Positions 1-5,751 of a stretch of 6,765 nt of DNA are shown here, piece by piece. Both the position numbers and the translations under genes were made by a program. The notes beneath the pieces were generated by a model. That model had not been told where the DNA came from, searched no databases, and worked only from the letters and a program-made list of their open reading frames with translations. Source of the stretch: XYA12-FULL-58-9 sp001798605. Its GTDB lineage: Bacteria; Myxococcota; XYA12-FULL-58-9. The stretch is from assembly GCA_036736205.1 (NCBI GenBank), contig DAINMX010000301.1, forward strand, positions 1 to 6,765, given 5' to 3'. Within the stretch, counting starts at the first letter, position 1; the number at the start of each line of letters is the position of its first letter.

Positions 1-470
1 TGGGCGAAGGCACAACCATGACGGTTCGTCTTCCGGCGATGCCATTGTCGACACCAGTGGTCACCCCGAGGCCCTCGCCAGCGCCAGCAAAAGGGCGGTC
101 GTCTATCCTCGTCATGGATGACGATGACCTCATACGCACGGTCTGCGGTGATCTACTGCATGAACTCGGATACGATGTCACCACAACAGAAAATGGCGAG
201 GCGGCCCTAAGCGCCTACGAGTCCCGCCGCCAAAGCGGTGGCCGATATGACTTGGTCATCGCTGACCTCACGGTCCCTGGAGGCATGGGCGGTGTCGAGC
301 TCGCAATGAAGTTGCAGCAGCTCGACCCAGGTGCCTTGGTCCTCGCCTCGAGCGGCTACTCCAACGATCCGATCGCCGCCGTACTGAAAGAAAAGGGTTT
401 CGCAGGCTTTTTGTCAAAACCCTACGATCTGAAGACCATCGGTGACTGTCTCGAAGAGCTGCTCTCCTGA
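1..470 (+). CDS. Hybrid sensor histidine kinase, C-terminal end with receiver domain (5' partial)
   Basis: This is the 3' end of a gene that enters from the left edge, read in the frame beginning at base 3. The first residues, GEGTTMTVRLPA, match the end of a histidine-kinase ATPase domain (G2 box plus last strand), so the ATG at 18 is internal, not a start. A proline-rich linker (about residues 9-24, counted from that ATG) leads to a complete receiver domain (about 28-150): acidic cluster D34-D37, phospho-acceptor D83 in IADLTVPGG, conserved Ser S111/S112 in SSGYS, and K134 in LSKPY. All residues needed for phosphotransfer are present. The sensor, dimerisation and most ATPase sequence lie outside the window, so the signal is unknown. 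By family, the attached receiver works in an intramolecular relay or tunes kinase output. The stop lies 17 bp from the stop of the convergent rhomboid-like gene. Confidence 0.9.
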   Translation, partial: GEGTTMTVRLPAMPLSTPVVTPRPSPAPAKGRSSILVMDDDDLIRTVCGDLLHELGYDVTTTENGEAALSAYESRRQSGGRYDLVIADLTVPGGMGGVELAMKLQQLDPGALVLASSGYSNDPIAAVLKEKGFAGFLSKPYDLKTIGDCLEELLS

Positions 471-501
471 CTACATTTTCTCCCTGACTACATTTTCTCC
501 C
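468..501. repeat. Perfect 17-bp tandem duplication over two convergent stop codons
   Basis: The 17-mer TGACTACATTTTCTCCC occurs at 468-484 and again, identically and directly abutting, at 485-501. The first copy supplies the TGA stop of the plus-strand kinase. The second copy supplies the TAG stop (CTA on the + strand, 488-490) and the last codons of the minus-strand rhomboid-like gene. Removing one copy would leave both proteins unchanged, so the duplication looks like neutral replication slippage that happened to be tolerated here. Confidence 0.95.
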
Positions 502-1168
502 TGTTTGGGGGAACCACACGCAGGGATTTGCGCCTTTTGTTGAGTCGCTGCTCGCGAAGGCGGTCCCGCCAAAACACGGGGTTCCAGTGTCCGGTGAACA
601 CCAGGTAACCCATGGTCATGCCACCCAGTGTAATACTCAAAGCCGCCAGACCATCGAGGAAACCGCGAAGGATCTCAAAACCGAGTAAGAAGAAGATCAC
701 CGTGCGTGCACGTACTGGGAGGACAAGTCCTGCCAGTACATTCGATTTTGGATTGGCGATTGCGTACGCCACCACCAAGGCGTTAAGTGCGGGGGCTGGC
801 CCTTGGGATCCCGTGTCAGCAAATGGCAGGAGCAGATCGACGAGATAACTCAGTGGCAAAGCCAGCACCGCCCCACCCAACGTCGCCGCCAGAAAGAAGC
901 GAACGAATCGTTCGTGGCCGAAGGTGGTTTCGAACCAACCTCCAAAGGCCCAGAGAAAAACCAGACTCTGGACCATCTCGAGCAGATCAGTTTCCACCAC
1001 AGCGTAGGTCACGGTTCTCCACAGTTGCAGATTGAGGATGCCATCACGCTGAAAGGTGAGCACACTGGAACTGATGCCCCACTTCCGTTGCAAAATGGCA
1101 CCCACCACGGAGACGACAATGAGGAGCCCGATCATCGCCATTGTCGCTGGAATGGCGTGAGCAGGCAT
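488..1168 (-). CDS. Rhomboid-family membrane protein, predicted catalytically inactive
   Basis: A 226-residue polytopic membrane protein with about six hydrophobic segments (roughly 6-26, 62-79, 88-110, 123-138, 144-164, 165-192) and a basic C-terminal tail (RLREQRLNKRRK). Rhomboid features are W50-R51 in LWRTVTY, the L1-loop pattern FGGWFETTFGHERF (76-88) with E80 and G84, and LGGMTMG in the last helix. The catalytic positions are changed: the GxSG serine motif reads GPAPA (123-127), with Ala or Pro where Ser is needed, and the last-helix His before LGG is T180. It is therefore probably a pseudoprotease of the iRhom/derlin type, which bind or route membrane clients rather than cut them; that role is inferred. 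The start at ATG 1168 is chosen because it leads straight into the first helix; in-frame GTGs at 1198 and 1234 would add 10 or 22 residues but have no good ribosome site. It follows the Cys-rich lipoprotein gene after 159 bp. Confidence 0.75.
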   Translation of the reverse strand: MPAHAIPATMAMIGLLIVVSVVGAILQRKWGISSSVLTFQRDGILNLQLWRTVTYAVVETDLLEMVQSLVFLWAFGGWFETTFGHERFVRFFLAATLGGAVLALPLSYLVDLLLPFADTGSQGPAPALNALVVAYAIANPKSNVLAGLVLPVRARTVIFFLLGFEILRGFLDGLAALSITLGGMTMGYLVFTGHWNPVFWRDRLREQRLNKRRKSLRVVPPNREKM

Positions 1169-1222
1169 TAAGCCAATGATAGGTCGAACCGTTCGCACCC
1201 AGACACCATGGAGCCTTCCGCC

Positions 1223-1303
1223 GCAAAAGTCCACATTGTCGTTGTATGTATGGAAGGTGGCGCCGTCGCCGACGCAGCCGCGAACGGCAACGTCGACTTT
1301 TGC
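1223..1303 (-). other. Inverted repeat enclosing two small hairpins (possible structured leader or terminator region)
   Basis: In the gap between the Cys-rich lipoprotein stop (1328) and the rhomboid-like start, GCAAAAGTC (1223-1231) and GACTTTTGC (1295-1303) are perfect 9-bp inverted arms 63 bp apart. Inside lie CGTC-GCC-GACG (1264-1274) and GCCG-CGAA-CGGC (1277-1288); on the minus-strand transcript the latter has a UUCG loop. There is no T-tract after it, so it is not a standard intrinsic terminator. It could be a leader structure of the rhomboid-like mRNA or chance pairing in GC-rich sequence. Confidence 0.3.
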
Positions 1304-1327
1304 AAAACGGGCGCTTGGGACGAATTG

Positions 1328-3214
1328 TTACAGGTCTTGCTCACAGGCACACATGAAGTTCTCGCAGGAGTTCGTCTGCGGCCCATCCGCGTAACAGAAC
1401 AAGAAACAATCGTTGCGACACCGGCTGGTGCCGAAGTCCGCATAGGAGCAGTACAGATCCTCCCCGCACTGCGATGTCAAGTCGCATTCTTCACACAGGT
1501 CCAGGCAACCCTGACAGGCGTAGCAGGTGTTGTTGTCGCGATCGCAGAGATAACCCGACCCACAATCGCTATTGTCGGTGCACTCGACGCAGCCGTCACC
1601 GTAGTAATCGCACACAGGCGTCTCGGCCGGGCAGTCACTGTCGGTGTCGCAAGCCGAGCACTGGTAGTTGCAATAGGGCTTCTGCAGCGGACAGTCGCTG
1701 TCCTCAAGGCAGGCGCGACATTGAAAGTAAGACGAGCAGTGTGGCAGATCTGAGGGACAATCCTTGTCGCCCATGCACTGCACACATTCGTTGTCTGCGG
1801 TGCAGCGCGGGTGGCTGTCACTGCAATCGTCGTCCTCCACACAGCGCACACACTCGTGATCGGAGCAGCGGGGCTCCCCCGAAAATTGGCAGTCGGTATC
1901 CTCGTTGCATTCGACGCACTGTTCTTGGAAACAGACCCCCCAGGGGCAGTCATCGTCGATGAGGCATTCTACGCACGTCCCGGGCTCACTGCCATCAATC
2001 TTGCAGACGTTGAGGCCCCAAGCCGTTGGGCAGTCACTGTCGTGGTGGCATTGATAGGTGTCGTCGCCGACGTTGCATATGCCAGGCAACACATCGCCGA
2101 GCTCATACCATGTACCGGGAACGCAGCAGACCTCCTGAGGAACCAGATTGATGGCGACCTTGCCGCAGTGGCGGCCGTTGCCGCAACACGTTTGATAGCC
2201 GCCACCTTCTCCGTAGCGGCATGGCTCGAAACAATTGCCATCGAAGACCGCCGGTACCTCGCCCACACAGGTCAGATAGGGCGAGCAGGCAGAATCGGAG
2301 GAACACTCCATCGCCTCTTGGCTGGTGGGATTGCCGGCACACTCGACCCGGGGTTTGCAGACGTTGTTATCGCACAGGCCCGAGGCGCAATCGAAATTGT
2401 CGACACAGCTGATCGGATCGATCGCACAGGTGCCGTCCTCACAGCTCTCGCCGAGGTTGCAGCTGCCACAGGAGCCACCGCAGCCATCGCTGCCACATTC
2501 GCGGGTGCCGCAGGAAGGCTTGCAGCCGCAAGCCAAGGGATTGTCCCCGCCCCCGCAGGTTTCGGGAAGCTCGCAACTGCCGCACTCTAGACTTCCGTTG
2601 CAGCCGGCGATGGTTCCGCAAGTCGCAGCGATGCTCTCGCATGACTCGACACAGCTATCGCAGTGGTCGATCACACAGGATTCCGAGACGCCGCAAAGGG
2701 TGGGAGCGGACCATATTCGACAGCCATTTGCATCGACAGTGCAGCTCTGTTCTTGGTTGTCAGCACAGCGCATCGTGCCTGCCTCGCAGGCGTGGACACA
2801 GTCCTGGCATGCCGTGCTGCTCTCACAGCTGCCCGAGGTGCAAGCCTGGGCGGGAGACCACACCCAACAGCCNNNNNNNNNNNNNNNNNNNNNNNNNNNN
2901 NNNNNNNNNNNNNNNNNNNNNNNNNNNNNNNNNNNNNNNNNNNNNNNNNNNNNNNNNNNNNNNNNNNNNNNNGCCGACCATTTCCAGCAACCGGTTCCGA
3001 TACGGCCGCAGGAGCGGATCTGCCCCTCCTGGCATAGGGTTTCCGCCTCGTTGCACTCATCTTGGCAATTGCCGCAGGACGGATTGGTCACGCAGGCCCC
3101 ATTGCTGCAAATGCCACAGGTGCCACAATCGGCGGCGGTGGCGCACTGTTCCGGCTCGGCACACCCCCAAATAGTTAGCAGAATAACAATGATCCCATTT
3201 CGGCAAATAGACAT
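1328..3214 (-). CDS. Cysteine-rich modular lipoprotein, interrupted by an assembly gap
   Basis: About 628 codons, 34 of them unreadable across the 100-N gap. The ATG at 3214 is chosen because GGGAG (CTCCC at 3223-3227) lies 8 bp upstream and the protein then opens with a lipoprotein-like signal (hydrophobic 8-16, lipobox-like IWGC, C18). I count roughly 100 cysteines in about 594 readable residues. Modules in order: a repeat with GCWxWS motifs (about 50-185, containing the gap; CWKWS 76-80, CWVWS, CRIWS 165-169); a CGTIAGCNGSLECGSC module (199-231); CKPSCGTRECGSDGCGGSCGSC (232-252); a less repetitive Cys-rich stretch (265-413); then seven tandem CxxC-DxDC-C repeats (414-563) and a divergent Cys-rich tail. 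Such modules are known from secreted deltaproteobacterial proteins; dense disulfides imply an oxidising site, so periplasmic or surface location. Function unknown: adhesion, binding or a structural coat are all possible. It lies 91 bp downstream of the caspase gene. Confidence 0.85.
   Translation of the reverse strand: MSICRNGIIVILLTIWGCAEPEQCATAADCGTCGICSNGACVTNPSCGNCQDECNEAETLCQEGQIRSCGRIGTGCWKWSXXXXXXXXXXXXXXXXXXXXXXXXXXXXXXXXXXGCWVWSPAQACTSGSCESSTACQDCVHACEAGTMRCADNQEQSCTVDANGCRIWSAPTLCGVSESCVIDHCDSCVESCESIAATCGTIAGCNGSLECGSCELPETCGGGDNPLACGCKPSCGTRECGSDGCGGSCGSCNLGESCEDGTCAIDPISCVDNFDCASGLCDNNVCKPRVECAGNPTSQEAMECSSDSACSPYLTCVGEVPAVFDGNCFEPCRYGEGGGYQTCCGNGRHCGKVAINLVPQEVCCVPGTWYELGDVLPGICNVGDDTYQCHHDSDCPTAWGLNVCKIDGSEPGTCVECLIDDDCPWGVCFQEQCVECNEDTDCQFSGEPRCSDHECVRCVEDDDCSDSHPRCTADNECVQCMGDKDCPSDLPHCSSYFQCRACLEDSDCPLQKPYCNYQCSACDTDSDCPAETPVCDYYGDGCVECTDNSDCGSGYLCDRDNNTCYACQGCLDLCEECDLTSQCGEDLYCSYADFGTSRCRNDCFLFCYADGPQTNSCENFMCACEQDL
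1526..1975 (-). repeat. Seven tandem Cys repeats, consensus CxxCxxDxDCxxxxPxC
   Basis: Residues 414-563 of the lipoprotein split into seven units of 19-23 residues beginning at C414, C433, C455, C477, C499, C519 and C542. Most start CVEC, CVRC, CVQC, CRAC or CSAC, followed by an acidic DxDC (DDDC, DTDC, DKDC, DSDC) and a third Cys block, often after PxC. The units are diverged at the DNA level, which indicates old duplication rather than recent expansion. The acidic residues beside the cysteines could bind Ca2+, but this is inference. Confidence 0.85.
2660..3067 (-). repeat. GCWxWS-type Cys repeat block containing the assembly gap
   Basis: The lipoprotein shows at least three copies of a roughly 40-45 residue unit: an opening Cys pattern (CQDEC, CQDC..AC), a Gly-rich turn, a mid cysteine, then GC-x-W/I-WS and a closing CxxxxxC. 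The copies are marked by GCWKWS (75-80), GCWVWS just after the gap, and GCRIWS (164-169). The gap begins right after one GCWKWS and ends right before the next GCWVWS, so the number of units is not known. Confidence 0.75.
2873..2972. other. Assembly gap, 100 Ns, probably of unknown true length
   Basis: Exactly 100 ambiguous bases, the usual placeholder for a scaffold gap of unknown size. The reading frame of the lipoprotein stays open on both sides in the same register, and both edges lie in copies of the same GCWxWS repeat. The gap is therefore most likely a short-read assembly break inside tandem repeats, and one or more repeat units may be missing or collapsed. Confidence 0.95.
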
Positions 3215-3305
3215 TGACTCATCTCCCGTGCGGCTAAACGCAGTCGCTAATACCAGCGTGTACACCCACCAGGGCCGGCAAACACGACGTGGTAAACCAA
3301 GAAAA

Positions 3306-4946
3306 TCACAAATGCAGCAGAATCGACAACTGCGCCCCCGGCAATGCTCGCCAATAGGATTCTGCCTCCTTGCCTGCGCCCGGCAGCTTGGCGACGGCTG
3401 AACGTGCCGCTACGGCCATGCCGAATCGGTGGGTGATGGGCACATACAGGTCAGCCACGGCAGCGGGAAAGAACACCACGCGACTTCGCGTTTCGCCATC
3501 CCCAAAGGTTTGCCATAGATAGTCGACGCTCAGGGCTGCACCGGCGGTCAAACGCACTGGCCCAATATTCCACGCGAATCCAGCACTGGCCCCGAGGGCG
3601 AGCGCGTCCAAGGAGTATGACCACGAACCGACCGTTTGTTGCATCTCGCCGTAGCCGACGTGGGCACCGACGACCCAATGGCCGACATCGACCCGTGCCT
3701 CGGCCATCCCATAATGGCGGGCGGCCAAAAACCCCTGCGGCACGAGGAAAAAGCGGTATCCCAGAGCGACACTCCACGTTGGATGTGGTTCGACCACCTC
3801 TGCCCGCAGCTCGTGGCCACCCAGACCCTTCGCCCACAAGACCTGGGCGCGCCCCCCGATCTGCACGGAGGGCGACTCGTCCGCCGAGGTACGCAGGGCT
3901 ACCCTCTGGCCGGCGCGTAGCTGCAGCTCATCTTGGAGGAACACCTCGCCGTTCGGGTCGAGCAGCACGACGCGAGCCTTGCCAGGATAGACAGCCAATT
4001 CCTGGCGCTCGCCACGCACCTTGTGGAATCGCTCGGTGAGTTGGCCATCCGCATAGGACAAGAGAAAATCTCCCTCCACCGCCTCGGCCACAACCAGCGT
4101 GGCGTCGCGGTGCACGGGAAAGCTGAAATACAAAGGCCCCGTGGAACGCAGCCTGGCAACGTATTGACGTGGCAATTGGCGTCGCCCGTGCGCGCTCGTG
4201 TGTTGCAGAGTCTTGTTGCGCGTGTAATGCCAGATGTCCTCGAGGGTGATACCGGGTCCATCAATATTGGCGTTCTCGAGCGCTTGGGTGAAAAAGTGCG
4301 TGAACACACCGCCGAGCTCCTGGTCTTCGTAGCTCACTTCCCCCGGACCGCTCGACACATACCAGATGCTGCCTTCGGCTGTGAGCACCTCGTCGGGAAG
4401 CTCTCGGAAGATATTGCCGGCACTCAGGGAGATGCCCTTTTGCGCCAAAGCCGAAGCGTCGAGATTGCCGCTGTAGCAGGCATCAAAGACACCGATGTTG
4501 AAGCCAGCACCGACGGTCGAAAAGACCTCGCCCACATCCTTGCCCGTTAGCGGTCCATCGTCGACGAGCAGTTGCCCGTCGAGACCATGCCCGGTGAAGA
4601 AAAATGCAAAAAGGGAGTCGGCGTGACCGAGGGCAGCGAGGTCCGCATCTTTTCTTTTGCCGACGAGGCGAGCCGCCTCCAACACCATGGCCCGGGAGGC
4701 ACCGGTCAAGAGTACGGTCCGTTCCGGATCTGCAGCGAAATTGGAAAGTACGACCAGACGGTCGCGCAAGTAGCGTGCCTCTCGCTCGGCATGCCGCAGG
4801 CGTTGAAATGGTTCCGCACCGGTCGAGTCGCGCCCGGTGTTGTTGCCCACCACGATGGCATAACGCAGCGTCAACGCCGCGGCGCTACCAGGTGCCAACG
4901 CCAAGACCGCGATGATTCCCCATGGGACGAGTCTGTCAATTCTCAT
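3306..4946 (-). CDS. Exported caspase-family (clan CD, C14-type) cysteine peptidase with C-terminal beta-barrel-like region
   Basis: A 546-residue protein. Residues 1-24 form a Sec-type signal peptide (MRIDR, hydrophobic core, PGSAAA). The peptidase domain spans about 27-265: first strand YAIVVGNN (29-36), LRHAEREARYLRDRL (helix after it), catalytic His H120 in FFFTGHG, catalytic Cys C157 in FDACYSGN, and the late motif VSSGPGEVSYEDQELGG (197-213) found in bacterial caspase homologues. A beta-rich middle (270-385) follows, then about 387-546 with alternating hydrophobic strands and aromatic girdles that resemble a small outer-membrane barrel ending SILLHL. By family these enzymes cleave after basic or acidic residues; the substrate here is unknown. 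Start at ATG 4946: GAGGT lies 8 bp upstream, inside the end of the anti-sigma gene, and the two genes overlap by 11 bp, which points to translational coupling. The dyad is intact, so activity is expected. The barrel assignment is less certain than the peptidase. Confidence 0.88.
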   Translation of the reverse strand: MRIDRLVPWGIIAVLALAPGSAAALTLRYAIVVGNNTGRDSTGAEPFQRLRHAEREARYLRDRLVVLSNFAADPERTVLLTGASRAMVLEAARLVGKRKDADLAALGHADSLFAFFFTGHGLDGQLLVDDGPLTGKDVGEVFSTVGAGFNIGVFDACYSGNLDASALAQKGISLSAGNIFRELPDEVLTAEGSIWYVSSGPGEVSYEDQELGGVFTHFFTQALENANIDGPGITLEDIWHYTRNKTLQHTSAHGRRQLPRQYVARLRSTGPLYFSFPVHRDATLVVAEAVEGDFLLSYADGQLTERFHKVRGERQELAVYPGKARVVLLDPNGEVFLQDELQLRAGQRVALRTSADESPSVQIGGRAQVLWAKGLGGHELRAEVVEPHPTWSVALGYRFFLVPQGFLAARHYGMAEARVDVGHWVVGAHVGYGEMQQTVGSWSYSLDALALGASAGFAWNIGPVRLTAGAALSVDYLWQTFGDGETRSRVVFFPAAVADLYVPITHRFGMAVAARSAVAKLPGAGKEAESYWRALPGAQLSILLHL

Positions 4947-5751
4947 CGCGTTCTACCTCGAACACCCACATGGTTCGGGCGTCGTCGATTTGCGGTTGGT
5001 ATGTGCACCCAGGGCCTTGGGTATGCAACTGCTGCTGCAACTCGGCACGGACATCGGCCACGGACAGAGGTCGTGACGAGAACACTCCAATCAACCACTC
5101 ACATCCGTCGAGTCGCTCCACGGCGCCGTTGTCGGGCAAGGGCCTCTCGACCCCGACCCCAATGGCACCGCTGGTTGTTTTGCCTGCGGGAAATAGAACG
5201 GTCATGCCGGCCGTGGCGGAGACGTCCAACAAGATCAAGAACCCCTCCTCACGCGCGCTGTAGAAAAATCCGAGTCGGTCCCCGACCTCGAGTCCGCTGC
5301 CGGGTTCTGCGGCGAAATGAGCCGTTCCCCGTTGCACCGCCACCGCGATCGAATCCGTCTTCCCTTTGACCAGAAACTCGCGGGACGACGAAGATCCGAG
5401 ATCCCCTTCATTCGGTTGCCAAACTCCCACAACAACCACGGCGGCGACCGCCGCTGCCGCGAAGATGAGCGCTCCCAAGCCACGACGGCGGCTCGTCCGT
5501 CCAATCTGGATGACTCTCACGCTATCATGTTCGCTATCATGTTGCGGGGCATCCCATTGGCGCATGGTCTCCATTGTTTCCCGGCAAAGCTCACAACCAT
5601 CGAGGTGCATCGCCGCGATCTGAATATCCTCACTCGACGCCGCACCAGCATAGACTCGCGCAACTGTCACGAGCTCTGGGCAGAGGTCATCATTGCCACC
5701 TCGTTGCCGCATTACCAATAAAGTATCCACCAACTCGTGCCCATCAATCAT
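4936..5751 (-). CDS. Membrane anti-sigma factor with zinc-binding motif and periplasmic DUF4384-like domain
   Basis: 271 residues in three parts. The N-terminal cytoplasmic part carries C24 and the H49-x3-C53-x2-C56 signature (MHLDGCELC) of zinc-associated anti-sigma domains. A single membrane helix lies at about 91-111 (GLGALIFAAAAVAAVVVVGV), preceded by basic TSRRR, which predicts N-in/C-out topology. The C-terminal part (about 130-271) resembles DUF4384: LEVGDRLGFFYSAREEGFLILLDV, then MTVLFPAG and GCEWLIGVFSSRPL, a pattern otherwise often found beside or fused to caspase domains. The start ATG at 5751 shares ATGA with the sigma-factor stop; GAGAGG lies 11 bp upstream. An upstream in-frame extension exists but would run through the sigma gene and is not supported. 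The expected role is to sequester the co-encoded sigma factor until the periplasmic domain senses a signal. The linker carries a small tandem duplication (HDSEHDS, 71-77). Confidence 0.8.
   Translation of the reverse strand: MIDGHELVDTLLVMRQRGGNDDLCPELVTVARVYAGAASSEDIQIAAMHLDGCELCRETMETMRQWDAPQHDSEHDSVRVIQIGRTSRRRGLGALIFAAAAVAAVVVVGVWQPNEGDLGSSSSREFLVKGKTDSIAVAVQRGTAHFAAEPGSGLEVGDRLGFFYSAREEGFLILLDVSATAGMTVLFPAGKTTSGAIGVGVERPLPDNGAVERLDGCEWLIGVFSSRPLSVADVRAELQQQLHTQGPGCTYQPQIDDARTMWVFEVERDEN
5520..5543. repeat. Perfect 12-bp in-frame tandem duplication in the anti-sigma linker
   Basis: CGCTATCATGTT occurs at 5520-5531 and again, abutting and identical, at 5532-5543. On the minus strand it encodes EHDS-type units (QHDSEHDSV, residues 70-78 of the anti-sigma factor), in the cytoplasmic linker between the zinc-binding domain and the membrane helix. 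Identity at every base suggests a recent slippage event. It preserves the frame and lengthens a linker rather than a folded domain. Confidence 0.95.

Noticed and set aside
18..470. The first gene as a complete stand-alone response regulator starting at 18
   Set aside because: The same frame is open to the window edge and encodes GEGTT just before the ATG, which is the end of a histidine-kinase ATPase domain. The ATG is therefore internal to a hybrid kinase.
3215..3305. A separate promoter for the Cys-rich lipoprotein in the 91-bp gap after the caspase gene
   Set aside because: Apart from an 8-bp palindrome GTGTACAC (3258-3265) and the ribosome site, I found no -35/-10 pair with acceptable spacing. 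A promoter cannot be excluded but is not supported.
1208..3401. Long plus-strand open frames opposite the Cys-rich lipoprotein (for example 1208-1753, 1811-2590, 2325-3401)
   Set aside because: They are antisense shadows. Cys codons TGC/TGT read as GCA/ACA on the other strand, which gives Ala/Thr/Val- or Gln/Ser-rich frames without stops. None has a domain, a sensible start site or a coherent composition, and two of the frames pass through or beside the gap.
4572..5369. 265-codon plus-strand frame opposite the caspase and anti-sigma genes
   Set aside because: The translation is Arg/Pro-rich with no recognisable motif, and the minus-strand frames contain clear conserved domains with overlapping stops and starts.
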